This document shows positions 24,966 through 35,656 of a stretch of DNA of 64,000 nt, piece after piece; the first letter of the stretch is position 1; every line of letters starts with the position of its first letter. The DNA is taken from NCBI GenBank assembly GCA_902490405.1, contig CABUDS010000001.1, positions 52,910 through 116,909 of the forward strand. Direction: 5' to 3'. The position numbers were made by a program, and so were the translations under genes. Below the pieces are notes generated by a model, which saw only the letters and a program-made list of their open reading frames with translations, ran no database searches and was not told the origin of the DNA. Source of the stretch: an uncultured Collinsella sp. Lineage in GTDB: Bacteria; Actinomycetota; Coriobacteriia; Coriobacteriales; Coriobacteriaceae.

Positions 24966-27266
24966 CTACTCGGCAGCGGCCTTGAACTTGTTGTAGTTGA
25001 TCAGGCAGCCGGCCTTGACGATGGCACGCTCCTCTGCCGTCATATCGGCAATGTAGAGCTCAATCTGCTCGACCGCACCATCGGCGCGCACCACGTAGGC
25101 GGCGATGTCCTTCAGGTCGCCATCGAGCGCGGCACGGATACCCGGAACAAAGACGTAATCGCCCACCTCAAAGTTGGGCTCGGCCTCCATCTGGAAGGGC
25201 ACCATGCCCCAGTTCATCACGTTGGAGCGATAGCGCTTGGTGGCGTACTCGTGGACGATGTTGGCCAGGCCGCCAATTACGCGCTGGCAGCTCGCGGCCT
25301 GCTCGCGGGCGCTGCCGTCGCCAGGCTTCTTGGCGTAAATCATGGAACCGAACTCGGTCGCCTTGGCATCGGCCGCGACACCCGCGCCGGCCAGCGCCTC
25401 AAACACACCGGCAAGCTCGGCATCGAACGCCGCCAGGTCGCCCGCGGACTCGCCGGCAACGCGACGCTTCTCCACAGCGTCGACCTCCTTGGAGCGACCC
25501 ACGTAGGCCGGGTCGCGGCGGCTCAGCGTAAACTCAGCCAGGCCCAGCGGGTTGGAGCGGAAGGAGCTCGTCTCGCCCGAGGGAATGAGCTCGTCGGTCG
25601 TGGTGACCGGGTCCATGATCTTGGAGCAAACCTTGAGCAGGATGTCGTCGCCGAGCGGCTCCATCGCGGGCCACGGCTTGATGTTGGGGCCTTCGACCAG
25701 CTCGTCGGCAGGCTCCGCCTTGCCAAAGCCCCAGTACACGCGCTTCTTGTACGGCGCGTCGTCAAAGGTGTACTCGCAGGCCTCGTCCCAAGTGTCCTCG
25801 GGCAGGTCGGTCGCCGGCGTCAGGACGCCGCCGTTGGCAGCCGTTGCCGCAATGGAGCGGGCGTCCATCAGGGCCACGGCGCTCAGCTGGCCATTACCCG
25901 GCTTGGAACCCTCGCGGTTGGGGAAGTTGCGCGTGGTGTGACGGATCGAAAGGCCGTTGTTGGCGGGCGTGTCGCCGGCGCCGAAGCACGGGCCGCAGAA
26001 TGCCGTGCGCACGATTGCGCCGGCCTCCATGAGGTCGTAGATGTAGCCGCGGCGTGTAAGTTCGAGCGCCACGGGCTGGCTCGTGGGATAGACCGACAGC
26101 GAGAACTCGCCGCAGCCGGTATTGGCGCCCTTGAGCACGCGGGCAGCCTGGACCACGGAGTCATAGTTGCCGCCCGAGCAGCCGGCGATAACGCCCTGCT
26201 GCACGTGCAGCTTGCCGTCGACGATCTTGTCGAGCAGGCTAAAGTGCGTCTTGCCCTCGCCGATCTTGGCGGCCTCGAGCTCCACCTCGTGCAGGATGTC
26301 CTCGAGGTTCTCGTTGAGCTCGTCGATCTCAAAGCCGTTGGAAGGATGGAACGGCAGTGCGATCATGGGCTTGATGCTCGACAGGTCGACCTCGACGCAA
26401 CCGTCGTAGTAGGCGACATCGGCGGGCTTGAGCTCGCGATAGTCGTCGCCGCGGCCGTGCATGGTCAAAAACGCGTGCGTGTCCTCGTCGGTGGCCCAGA
26501 TGCTCGACAGGCAGGTGGTCTCGGTGGTCATGACGTCAACGCCGTTGCGGTAGTCGGTCGTCATGCTCGCGATGCCCGGGCCCACAAACTCCATGACATT
26601 GTTCTTGACGTAGCCCTTGGCAAAGACGGCGCGAATGATGGCGAGCGCCACGTCGTGCGGGCCGACGCCGGGGCGCGGGGCGCCCGTGAGGTAGATGGCC
26701 ACGACGCCGGGATAGGCGACATCGTAGGTGTCGCGCAGCAGCTGCTTTGCCAACTCGCCGCCGCCCTCGCCCACGGCTATGGTACCCAGGGCACCATAGC
26801 GGGTGTGCGAGTCGGAACCCAGGATCATCTTGCCGCAACCGGCGAAGTTCTCGCGCATAAAGGAGTGGATGACGGCGATGTGCGGCGGAACGAAGATGCC
26901 GCCGTACTTCTTGGCTGCGGAAAGGCCAAAGACGTGGTCGTCCTCATTGATGGTGCCGCCCACGGCGCACAGCGAGTTATGGCAGTTGGTGAGCACGTAA
27001 GGCAGCGGGAACTGCTCCATGCCCGAAGCGCGCGCCGTCTGGATGATGCCGACAAAGGTGATGTCGTGGCTCGCCATGGCATCGAAGCGAATCTTGAGTG
27101 CCTCGGGGTCGCCCGACGTATTGTGTGCCTGGAGGATCGAATACGCGATGGTGCCGCGCTTGGCATCCTCGGGTGTCTGCGTAATACCGCGCTCGGCAGC
27201 CTCGGCCGCAGGCACAACCTCGCTGCCGCCGCGCAGGTAGATGCCGTCCTCGTACAGCTTGACCAT
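24966..27266 (-). CDS. Aconitase-superfamily hydratase (YbhJ-like)
   Basis: A soluble [4Fe-4S] hydratase of 766 residues from MVKLYEDG (GGGAGA before ATG 27266; a frame open to 27368 has only an unsupported GTG). Family marks: GSDSHTRYGALGTIAVGEGG, GCSGGNYDS with one cluster cysteine, and CGPCFGAGDTPANN with two more, then TRNFPNREGS. C-terminal swivelling domain from about 560 (FRSNPLGLAEFTLS; KRYRSNVMNWGMVPFQ). It resembles E. coli YbhJ-type proteins more than AcnA/AcnB, so the substrate may not be citrate. It stands alone; a hairpin repeat lies in its upstream region. Confidence 0.85.
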   Translation of the reverse strand: MVKLYEDGIYLRGGSEVVPAAEAAERGITQTPEDAKRGTIAYSILQAHNTSGDPEALKIRFDAMASHDITFVGIIQTARASGMEQFPLPYVLTNCHNSLCAVGGTINEDDHVFGLSAAKKYGGIFVPPHIAVIHSFMRENFAGCGKMILGSDSHTRYGALGTIAVGEGGGELAKQLLRDTYDVAYPGVVAIYLTGAPRPGVGPHDVALAIIRAVFAKGYVKNNVMEFVGPGIASMTTDYRNGVDVMTTETTCLSSIWATDEDTHAFLTMHGRGDDYRELKPADVAYYDGCVEVDLSSIKPMIALPFHPSNGFEIDELNENLEDILHEVELEAAKIGEGKTHFSLLDKIVDGKLHVQQGVIAGCSGGNYDSVVQAARVLKGANTGCGEFSLSVYPTSQPVALELTRRGYIYDLMEAGAIVRTAFCGPCFGAGDTPANNGLSIRHTTRNFPNREGSKPGNGQLSAVALMDARSIAATAANGGVLTPATDLPEDTWDEACEYTFDDAPYKKRVYWGFGKAEPADELVEGPNIKPWPAMEPLGDDILLKVCSKIMDPVTTTDELIPSGETSSFRSNPLGLAEFTLSRRDPAYVGRSKEVDAVEKRRVAGESAGDLAAFDAELAGVFEALAGAGVAADAKATEFGSMIYAKKPGDGSAREQAASCQRVIGGLANIVHEYATKRYRSNVMNWGMVPFQMEAEPNFEVGDYVFVPGIRAALDGDLKDIAAYVVRADGAVEQIELYIADMTAEERAIVKAGCLINYNKFKAAAE

Positions 27267-27432
27267 ACTGTCTCCCACTCTGCCCAAAAGATTTGGGCGC
27301 ATAGCATACATTCGTTCAATATCGTGCCATAGAACGGTTGCGAGTGGGTTACGAATCTCTGCGTTCACTTTATCTCAGTAAAGCAGAGGACGAGTTAGGT
27401 CCTGGGGAGGCAGACTTAGACGCTCAAATGAC

Positions 27433-27496
27433 GAGAGTGGATAATCTCCCACTTTGAGCCTGCAAACAGGCAAAAAACGGGAGATTATCCACTCTC
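27433..27496. repeat. Palindrome family B, copy 1
   Basis: A 64-bp inverted repeat: GAGAGTGGATAATCTCCC and its complement enclose a second small stem (GCCTGC/ACAGGC-like). Copies at 57060-57123 and 63808-63871. Conserved edges (AAATGACGA before, CATTCTG after) suggest the mobile unit is about 75 bp. Here it lies between hspR and the hydratase promoter. Confidence 0.85.
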
Positions 27497-27507
27497 ATTC
27501 TGCAGGT

Positions 27508-27534
27508 ACTCATTTAAGTCTGTCCCCAATGAGT
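27508..27534. repeat. ACTCATT...AATGAGT short repeat, copy 1
   Basis: ACTCATTTAAGTC-TGTCCCCAATGAGT, a small hairpin that ends three bases from the hspR stop. Copies at 48997-49023 and 63879-63907. In two of three places it stands right next to palindrome family B. Confidence 0.75.
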
Positions 27535-27536
27535 GC

Positions 27537-27953
27537 CTACAGGTCGCCGCCCGTGCCCAGCAGTTTGCGCATGACTTGCTCGGGGTTGACCGAGCCGTCG
27601 CGCGGGGCCAGGGCGGTGATCTTCTTCTGCATCTTATACTCGTGCAGCTCGTCCTCGAGCTGACGCACGCGGGCGCGGAGCTTTTCGTTCTCGCGCTCGC
27701 GCTCCTCGGCACGCTCCTTCATATCGAGGATGCGCACCACGCCGGCAAGGTTGATGCCCTCGTCAGTCAGCTGGTTGATGAGCTCCAGGCGCTCGATATC
27801 GGCACGCGAATACAGACGCGTGTTGCCGCCCGAGCGCTGGGGGTTCACCAAGCCCTTGGACTCGTAGACGCGCAGAGTCTGCGGGTGCATGCCGGTCAGC
27901 TCGGCCGCCACGCTGATCATGTACAGCGGTTTGTTCCTATTGTCCTCGGCCAT
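27537..27953 (-). CDS. hspR: Heat-shock repressor HspR (MerR family)
   Basis: A 138-residue repressor with the MerR helix-turn-helix at about 10-80 (YMISVAAELTGMHPQTLRVY, ESKGLVNPQRSGGNTRLYSR), a coiled-coil (RAEERERENEKLRARVRQLE) and a short tail. It is last in dnaK-grpE-dnaJ-hspR, as in other Actinobacteria, giving feedback by DnaK as co-repressor. Its likely targets here are the shared sites before dnaK and clpB. Confidence 0.95.
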   Translation of the reverse strand: MAEDNRNKPLYMISVAAELTGMHPQTLRVYESKGLVNPQRSGGNTRLYSRADIERLELINQLTDEGINLAGVVRILDMKERAEERERENEKLRARVRQLEDELHEYKMQKKITALAPRDGSVNPEQVMRKLLGTGGDL

Positions 27954-28025
27954 GCTACCTGACCCCTTTCCGTCTCGTTATCGTCCATCATAAGCCCGCG
28001 GGCGTGGGCGTGCGCCGCGACCGCC

Positions 28026-28991
28026 CTAGTACGTCGCCTTGTAACGATTGACCTTCTCGCGATAGTCGCGCGTGTCGGCCTCGCGCAGCTTGGTCATGGC
28101 ATCGCGTTCATCGTCGGACAGGTTCGTGGGAACCTGCACCTTGATCTCGACGAGCAGCGCGCCCGTGCGGCCACGGTGCTTAACATCGGGCGCGCCCATC
28201 TCCTTAAAGCGGAACTTCTTGCCCGTCTGGGTGCCCGCCGGCACCTTCAGACGAACCGTCGCGCCGCCGGGTGTGGGCACATCCACCGTGCAGCCGAGCG
28301 CCGCCTCGTAAACCGAGATCGGTACCTCCATGGTCACATCGGCACCCTTGCGCTTAAACAGCGGGTGCTCCTCCACATGCGTGGTCACGACCAGGTCGCC
28401 GCGCTCGCCACCCGCAACGCCATACTCGCCGCGACGCTTGTAGCGTAGTTTGCCGCCGTCGACCGCACCTGCGGGAACCGAGACCGTAATGGTTTGCTGC
28501 TCGCCCGTCGAGGGAATGCGATAGGTGACCTTGTGCGTCACGCCGCGAAACGCGTCCTCGGCCGTCACGTCGACAGTCAGCGACAGGTCGCCGCCCTTGC
28601 GAGCACGGCTGCGACCCGCACCGGCACCGGCATTACCCGCAGCCCCGGCAAAGCCCGAGCCCCAATCGCTGCCCCAAGCGCCGTTGCCGCTAAAGATGCT
28701 GTCGAAGATATCGCCCCAGCCGCTGGCGCCCGCGCCGGCACCGTAGCCGCCGCCATACGCGCCGCCCGCGCCCGGCATGCCGCCGAACATGAGCATCTGG
28801 TCGTACTCTTTGCGCTTCTTCTCGTCCGAAAGCGTCTCGTAAGCCTCGCTAATCTCCTTGAACTTGGCCTCGTCGCCGCCGGCATCGGGGTGGTATTTTT
28901 GCGCGAGCTTGCGAAACGCGCTCTTGATCTCTTTGTCGGAGGCGCTCTTGGATACGCCCAGGATGTCATAGAAGGTTTTGCCTGCAGCCAT
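28026..28991 (-). CDS. dnaJ: DnaJ-family co-chaperone without zinc finger
   Basis: J-domain protein of 321 residues stimulating DnaK ATPase. J domain 1-70 with HPD (KYHPDAGGDEAKF), Gly/Ala-rich linker (about 75-135), then directly the C-terminal substrate domains (GGDLSLTVDVTAEDAFRGVT; LRYKRRGEYGVAGGERGDLV). The four CxxCxGxG repeats of classic DnaJ are absent, so it is a type B (CbpA-like) protein although it occupies the dnaJ place in the dnaK operon. ATG 28991 follows GAGAGGAG. 72 bases before hspR. Confidence 0.93.
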   Translation of the reverse strand: MAAGKTFYDILGVSKSASDKEIKSAFRKLAQKYHPDAGGDEAKFKEISEAYETLSDEKKRKEYDQMLMFGGMPGAGGAYGGGYGAGAGASGWGDIFDSIFSGNGAWGSDWGSGFAGAAGNAGAGAGRSRARKGGDLSLTVDVTAEDAFRGVTHKVTYRIPSTGEQQTITVSVPAGAVDGGKLRYKRRGEYGVAGGERGDLVVTTHVEEHPLFKRKGADVTMEVPISVYEAALGCTVDVPTPGGATVRLKVPAGTQTGKKFRFKEMGAPDVKHRGRTGALLVEIKVQVPTNLSDDERDAMTKLREADTRDYREKVNRYKATY

Positions 28992-29063
28992 CGTAGCTCC
29001 TCTCCTGTTTCATCCACCGCTCAACGGGCGGCGGCTCATACTGTCATATGGCACTAGGCCAGA

Positions 29064-29093
29064 AAGGGCCCCGGGTGTTGCCCCGGGGCCCTT
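29064..29093 (-). terminator. Hairpin between grpE and dnaJ
   Basis: Perfect 12-bp stem AAGGGCCCCGGG / CCCGGGGCCCTT followed on the minus strand by TCTGG. It lies just after the grpE stop and could attenuate dnaJ-hspR or stabilise the upstream mRNA. Confidence 0.7.
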
Positions 29094-29098
29094 CTCAA

Positions 29099-29941
29099 TT
29101 ACTCCTCGGTGCTCTCAGCCGTATCGGCCGCAGCATCCTCGGGCGCCGCTTCGGGCTCCGGTGCGGGGCGCTTCTCGCCACCGTAGGTCACCGTCACCAT
29201 CGCGGAGCGCAGGATGCGGTCCGCCATGCGGTAGCCCTTCTGGTACACGTCGTTGACGGTCTCGTCGTACTGCGATGCGTCCTCGACACGCCCCACGGCC
29301 TGGTGCTCGAGCGGATCGAACGCCTCGCCCTTGGGGTCGATGGGCTCAACGCCCTCGTGCGCAAACACATCGAGCAGCTTGGCATGCACCGCATCAACGC
29401 CATCGACGAACTGCTTAAAGTCGTCGGAAAGCTCCTGGCTACGGGCATGGTCGATTGCACGCTCGATATCGTCAACCACCGGCAACAGCGCGGTGACAAG
29501 CTTCTCGGTCGCGCGCTCGCGCTCGGCGATACGCTCGCTGGCGGTGCGGCGACGGAAGTTCTCCCAGTCGGCCTGCAGACGGGCGGTACGCTCGGTGGCG
29601 TCCTTTGCCTTGTCCTCGGCGGCCTTCTGAGCCTCTGCCGCAGCATCGAGCTCATTGCGCACATCGGCAAGCTCCTTTTGGGCCTGCTCGAACTTGAGCT
29701 TAAAGTCGTTGTCGGCGGCTTCTTCACCGGCGCGGATAGCGGCTTCCACCATCTCGTCCTCGGTCATCGTCGCCTCCTTGTTGGAATCCTCTACCTGGTT
29801 CTCGGCAGCCTCGGCGGCCTCGGCCTCGTTGGCCTCGGTATCGTCTGCGGCCTCTACGGGAATCTTCACGTCCTTCTCCTCAGAGTCAACGGGGGCGGCG
29901 CCAGCAGCAGCCGCCTCCGTGCGAGCTTTACGGGCGGACAT
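29099..29941 (-). CDS. grpE: Nucleotide exchange factor GrpE
   Basis: A 280-residue co-chaperone that removes ADP from DnaK. Residues 1-75 form an acidic Ala/Glu tail (ANEAEAAEAAENQVEDSNKE), then the long coiled coil (LKFEQAQKELADVRNELDAA), the core LQADWENFRRRTASERIAER and the beta domain (YQKGYRMADRILRSAMVTVT). Longer than the usual 200 because of both ends. It starts two bases after dnaK. Confidence 0.96.
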   Translation of the reverse strand: MSARKARTEAAAAGAAPVDSEEKDVKIPVEAADDTEANEAEAAEAAENQVEDSNKEATMTEDEMVEAAIRAGEEAADNDFKLKFEQAQKELADVRNELDAAAEAQKAAEDKAKDATERTARLQADWENFRRRTASERIAERERATEKLVTALLPVVDDIERAIDHARSQELSDDFKQFVDGVDAVHAKLLDVFAHEGVEPIDPKGEAFDPLEHQAVGRVEDASQYDETVNDVYQKGYRMADRILRSAMVTVTYGGEKRPAPEPEAAPEDAAADTAESTEE

Positions 29942-29943
29942 GA

Positions 29944-31836
<1,893 letters not shown>

Positions 31837-31945
31837 TAGAAATTCCCTCTCTCTTGTGCGTTTGCACCGACTCGGCGGTCTGCCGAGCGGTGTTTCGGCT
31901 TGTCTTTCAGGATGTAGTGTATCCCCTTATGGGCCGGAATATACA

Positions 31946-31972
31946 AAATCTAAGTCAATTCATATAAGATTT
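31946..31972. promoter_or_regulatory. Heat-shock operator upstream of dnaK
   Basis: AAATCTAAGTC-N6-TATAAGATTT, the same 21 fixed bases and spacing as before clpB, about 110 bases from the dnaK start. The flanking bases differ, which argues for selection on the site. Confidence 0.75.
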
Positions 31973-32097
31973 CTTATTGCCAAGAGTTTAGGTCCGCAAA
32001 TACGCAGGTAGACGCACTGTTTGAGTTCTCGGCAAATCTATCGAGATCTATGTAGAGATGGCTGAGGCTTGGGTCCGAAGGTGTCTGGAGCTGCCTT

Positions 32098-32209
32098 GCG
32101 GAAAGCTCGTCCCGTTTTGAGAGCTGATGCCGGCTCGCAGTTTCCGCTAGCGGGCCTAACCGGAAACTGCGACCCGGTTTTCGGCCAAATAACGGGATGC
32201 CCTTTCCGC
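32098..32209. repeat. GGAAAGC...CCCGTTTT nested palindrome
   Basis: Outer arms GCGGAAAG / CTTTCCGC with CCCGTTTT and AACGGGATG next to them, and an inner perfect stem TCGCAGTTTCCG / CGGAAACTGCGA (32135-32146, 32161-32172). Same family as 5284-5523 and 48752-48799. The rest of 31973-32431 shows no gene. Confidence 0.65.
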
Positions 32210-32431
32210 AGGCGCGCTCAATAGGTCAATATTACAAGTCACCTATAGCTAACATTTGCGCAGCTCAACGGCCCCACCTGCGCGTTTTTTAGTAAACCTT
32301 GGCATACTCGGCGAACGGTATGAAGATGCCGGCCAGAGGGTATTGCAAACGGTCGCTCCCGTGGTATGTTTTTGCCCGAATCAAACCGGCGCGCATCGCC
32401 TGTAGCGTCGGTCAACAGAGAGGAAACTACC

Positions 32432-32617
32432 ATGGCTCATCCCGTAATTGATGCCGACGAGTGCATCGCTTGTGGCGTTTGCGTCGACTCCTGCCCCGCT
32501 GGCGTTCTGGAGCTCCAGGACGTCGCTACCGTCGCTGACGAGGACTCCTGCGTCGCCTGTGGCGCTTGCCAGGACGCTTGCCCCGCCGGCGCGATCACCG
32601 AGATCGTCGAGGAGTAA
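32432..32617 (+). CDS. 2x[4Fe-4S] ferredoxin
   Basis: A 61-residue electron carrier: MAHPVIDADECIACGVCVDS, then CPAG, and the second motif CVACGACQDACPAGAI. Eight cysteines in two CxxCxxCxxxC(P) motifs, the clostridial type. Start ATG 32432 follows AGAGGAAA. Monocistronic with its own terminator, as expected for a general low-potential electron carrier in an anaerobe; possible partners in the window are the oxidoreductase at 9919-12696 and a hydrogenase elsewhere. Confidence 0.96.
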   Translation: MAHPVIDADECIACGVCVDSCPAGVLELQDVATVADEDSCVACGACQDACPAGAITEIVEE

Positions 32618-32660
32618 CAACTCCCCCACTTGCACACTCAAAAGTACACCGTGCACAAAA

Positions 32661-32699
32661 AAGGAGGCTTCCGCATCGCCGCGGAGGCCTCCTTTTGTT
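32661..32699 (+). terminator. Ferredoxin terminator
   Basis: AAGGAGGCTTCCGC / GCGGAGGCCTCCTT stem preceded by an A run and followed by TTGTTT on the plus strand, about 45 bases after the stop. Confidence 0.88.
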
Positions 32700-32730
32700 T
32701 GTACAGGCAGCTAATTGGGGCTACCTTGGC

Positions 32731-32798
32731 AGTTGCGGTGGAATAGTTCCTGGCTCATTGCTTAGGTGCCGATTGTAGGAACTATTTCACCGCAACTT
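32731..32798. repeat. Palindrome family A, copy 2
   Basis: Same arms as 5562-5630 (AGTTGCGGTGGAATAGTTCC and complement) around a different centre. It lies 18 bases after the niaR stop, between convergent ferredoxin and niaR, so it can terminate the nad operon. Confidence 0.8.
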
Positions 32799-32815
32799 AT
32801 AAAGACAGTATCGGG

Positions 32816-33361
32816 TTAGGACAAATCATCCTCGTAGGGCATTAAATCGGCAAGGTAGCCTTTCTCCTTGAGCATGGCCTCGATCTCGTCGAGGGTCTGC
32901 TCGTCTTCCGCCGCGATGCGATGGAAGTGGTAGCCGCTCGTCACCGTCAGCAGCGGGAAGCTCTTGCCGCTGGCGATGCCCTCTAGGTAGCGCTCGACAT
33001 CGCGGCGGTTGCGGATGTCCAGGTCGGCCGTGATCTTGCCGTACACGCGGTGATTGACGATCACGTTGAGCACGGCGCCACCGGCGTCGACGATACTCGT
33101 GAGCTCATCGCCTGCCTGCTCCACGCTGTGGCGAACCTTGACCAAGCGCGTGGGCACGGCGGGGCTGCTGGGGGCCTCCTGCAGCACGTAGCCGCGGTTG
33201 GTCGCCACGATATCGTGCCCATCGGCACGCAACAGGGCAATATCCTGAACCACGACCTGACGGCTCACGCCAACCTCGCGGGCAAGTGCGCTGCCCGAAA
33301 CGGGCTCCTTGGCTCCTTCGAGCACGCCCATGATGGCACGGCGACGCTCGCGGGCGTTCAT
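32816..33361 (-). CDS. niaR: NAD biosynthesis repressor NiaR
   Basis: A 181-residue repressor sensing nicotinate. N-terminal winged helix (HTH_11) at 1-60 (RRRAIMGVLEGAKEPVSGSA, LAREVGVSRQVVVQDIALLR), then the 3H domain with three histidines (VRHSVEQ, VNHRVYG, YHFHRIA). The start ATG overlaps the nadC stop by one base. Last gene of nadA-nadB-nadC-niaR, so it probably regulates its own operon through the palindrome before nadA. Confidence 0.92.
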   Translation of the reverse strand: MNARERRRAIMGVLEGAKEPVSGSALAREVGVSRQVVVQDIALLRADGHDIVATNRGYVLQEAPSSPAVPTRLVKVRHSVEQAGDELTSIVDAGGAVLNVIVNHRVYGKITADLDIRNRRDVERYLEGIASGKSFPLLTVTSGYHFHRIAAEDEQTLDEIEAMLKEKGYLADLMPYEDDLS

Positions 33362-34221
33362 TATTTACCGTCCAGCAGACGCAGGTGCTTAAGCGAGAGG
33401 TCGAGGATCGGCGCAGAGTGCGTCAGGGCGCCCGAGCTAATATAGTCGACACCCAGATCGGCCAGGGCGCGAATGTTGCTGGCGTCCACGTTGCCCGAGC
33501 ACTCGGTCTTGGCGCGACCGGCGATAAGCTCGATGGCGGCGGCCATGTCGTCATGGGTCATGTTGTCGAGCATGATAATGTCGGCACCGGCCTCCACGGC
33601 TTCGCGCACCATGTCCAGGTTCTCGCACTCAATCTCAACTGTCGTGGTAAACGACGCATGGGCGCGCGCCATCTCGATCGCGCGCGTCACGCCACCGGCG
33701 GCATCGATATGGTTGTCCTTGAGCATGACGGCCGTCGACAGGTTGTAGCGGTGGTTGCTGCCGCCGCCGATCTCAACCGCCGCCTTCTCGAAAACGCGCA
33801 TGCCCGGCGTGGTCTTGCGTGTGTCGACAAGCACGGTCTTGGTACCCTCGAGCGCCGCTGCCATTCTGTGCGTATAGGTAGCGATACCGCTCATACGCTG
33901 CAGATAGTTGAGCGCCACGCGCTCGCCCGAAAGCAGCACGCGCGCATCGCCGCGCACCTGGCCCACGTGGTCGCCGGCGTGCACCTCGTCGCCGTCCGCG
34001 ACATCAAACAGCACCGAGCTCTGCGGATCCAGCAGCTCAAAAGTGCGAGCGAACACATCCAAGCCGGCGATGATGCCATCGGCCTTGGCGATGAGCTCAA
34101 CGGTAGCGGGGCGCGCCGTGGGGCACACGCTCGCCGTGCTCACGTCCTCAAACGTAATGTCCTCGCGCAGAGCCTGCAGAATCAGATCATCGACGACGAG
34201 TTTCATGGTAATGGGATTCAT
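33361..34221 (-). CDS. nadC: Quinolinate phosphoribosyltransferase
   Basis: Converts quinolinate and PRPP into nicotinate mononucleotide, CO2 and PPi. 286 residues, normal length. Marks: LNYLQRMSGIATYTHRM, VDTRKTTPGMRVFEKAAV, GGGSNHRYNLSTAVMLKDNH, TVEIECENLDMVREAV and IMLDNM. ATG 34221 follows GAGGAG six bases ahead and lies three bases after nadB. Confidence 0.97.
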   Translation of the reverse strand: MNPITMKLVVDDLILQALREDITFEDVSTASVCPTARPATVELIAKADGIIAGLDVFARTFELLDPQSSVLFDVADGDEVHAGDHVGQVRGDARVLLSGERVALNYLQRMSGIATYTHRMAAALEGTKTVLVDTRKTTPGMRVFEKAAVEIGGGSNHRYNLSTAVMLKDNHIDAAGGVTRAIEMARAHASFTTTVEIECENLDMVREAVEAGADIIMLDNMTHDDMAAAIELIAGRAKTECSGNVDASNIRALADLGVDYISSGALTHSAPILDLSLKHLRLLDGK

Positions 34222-34224
34222 GGT

Positions 34225-35652
34225 CTACTCCTCCACAGCCTGCGTGCCGGCGGCACGGGCCAAATCATCGATTGCCAGGGTGTCGGCGCTCAGGGCGCGA
34301 TGACGGCCATCGAGCGCGGGCTCGCCCGCCTGCTCCACGGCAAGCGACTCGCCGGTGCGCATACGCCACGCGGCGCGGCGACCCCAGACTAGGGATTCGA
34401 GCAAGCTGTTGGAAGCTAGGCGATTCTTGCCGTGAACGCCGTTGCAGGCCGTCTCGCCGGCGGCGTAGAGCTCGGGCATCGAGGTGCGGCCGTCCTTGTC
34501 GACCCACACGCCGCCCATAAAGTAGTGCTGCGTGGGCGTGACGGGGATGGGCTCATCCAGGATGTCGCGACCGTCCTCAAGGCAGCGCGCGCGGATGTTG
34601 GCGAAGTGCCCGGTCACCACGTCGCGCTCGACGGGGGCAAAGCTCAGCCACTCGTGCTCGGTGCCGTCCTGCTTCATCTGCTCGCGAATAGCGGCGGCGA
34701 CCACGTCGCGCGGCTGCAGTTCGTCGGTAAAGCGCTCGCCGGCGGCGTTGAGCAGAATCGCGCCCTCGCCGCGGCAGCTCTCGCTGATCAGGAAGGTGCG
34801 ACCCGGCTGCGGCGAGAACAGCCCCGTGGGATGGATCTGCACGTAGTCCAAGTGCTCCATCGTAATGCCGTGCTCCTGCGCGATGTAGCAGGCATCGCCC
34901 GTGAGCTGCGGATAGTTGGTCGAGTGGTCGTATACGCCGCCGATGCCGCCCGTTGCCCACAGCGTGTGGCGGGCATGGATCTTAAATGGCTCGCCGGCAT
35001 GCACGCCCTCGGCGGCATTTGCCAACTCGTCGGCGGGACGAACCGAGTTGTCCTCGTCCACGGGAACGGCGACGACGCCGGTGCATACCGTGGCGCCGTC
35101 ACGCTCGGCAGTCAGGATGTCGGTCATGGCCACGTGCTCCAGAATCTGCACGTTATCCAGCTTGCGCACGGCCTGGAGCAGCTTGGTCGTGATCTCCTTG
35201 CCCGTAATGTCGGCATGGAAGGCAATGCGCGGGCGACTGTGCGCGCCCTCGCGGGTAAAGTCGAGGCTGCCGTCGGCCTTGCGCTCAAAGTCCACGCCCA
35301 TGGCCAGCAGGTCATTGATGACCGAGCGGCTCGAGCGGATCATGATGTCGACGCTCTCGCGGCGGTTCTCGTAGTGGCCGGCGTGCATGGTGTCCTCAAA
35401 GAAGGCATCGTAGTCTGAACCTTCGGGCAGCACGCAAATGCCGCCCTGCGCGAGCATCGAATCGCACTCGTCGACGGCGCCCTTGGAGAGCATGATCACG
35501 CGCGTGCTTGTCGGCAGGTTGAGGGCCGCGTACAGGCCCGCTACGCCGCAGCCGGCAATGACAACGTCGCACTCCATGTCGGGGTATTGCTTGGTTTCCA
35601 CAGGAATCCTCTCCCTTGAATGTGACATAAGGGACCATCCCTCATGCCACAT
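34225..35652 (-). CDS. nadB: L-aspartate oxidase
   Basis: FAD enzyme that oxidises L-aspartate to iminoaspartate, the substrate of NadA. Dinucleotide motif CDVVIAGCGVAGLYAALNLP, SMLAQGGICV, active-site REGAHSRPRIAFHAD and a C-terminal GETACNGVHGKNRLASNSLL. Three starts compete: ATG 35652 (four bases after nadA), ATG 35628, and GTG near 35595 with the best ribosome site (AAGGGAGAGG). The last gives METKQYPDMEC, closest to the normal family start, and leaves room for the hairpin at 35625-35655. In anaerobes fumarate may serve as acceptor. Confidence 0.95.
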   Translation of the reverse strand: MWHEGWSLMSHSRERIPVETKQYPDMECDVVIAGCGVAGLYAALNLPTSTRVIMLSKGAVDECDSMLAQGGICVLPEGSDYDAFFEDTMHAGHYENRRESVDIMIRSSRSVINDLLAMGVDFERKADGSLDFTREGAHSRPRIAFHADITGKEITTKLLQAVRKLDNVQILEHVAMTDILTAERDGATVCTGVVAVPVDEDNSVRPADELANAAEGVHAGEPFKIHARHTLWATGGIGGVYDHSTNYPQLTGDACYIAQEHGITMEHLDYVQIHPTGLFSPQPGRTFLISESCRGEGAILLNAAGERFTDELQPRDVVAAAIREQMKQDGTEHEWLSFAPVERDVVTGHFANIRARCLEDGRDILDEPIPVTPTQHYFMGGVWVDKDGRTSMPELYAAGETACNGVHGKNRLASNSLLESLVWGRRAAWRMRTGESLAVEQAGEPALDGRHRALSADTLAIDDLARAAGTQAVEE

Positions 35653-35655
35653 TGT
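35625..35655. promoter_or_regulatory. Inverted repeat at the nadA-nadB junction
   Basis: TGTGACATAAGGGA, centre CCA, TCCCTCATGCCACA: an imperfect palindrome directly after the nadA stop. It may be a processing hairpin or a secondary site; it does not resemble the nadA operator. Confidence 0.45.
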
Positions 35656-35656
35656 T

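Noticed and set aside
25251..27332. 693-codon plus-strand frame opposite the hydratase
   Set aside because: Same reason: the minus-strand protein has the aconitase motifs.
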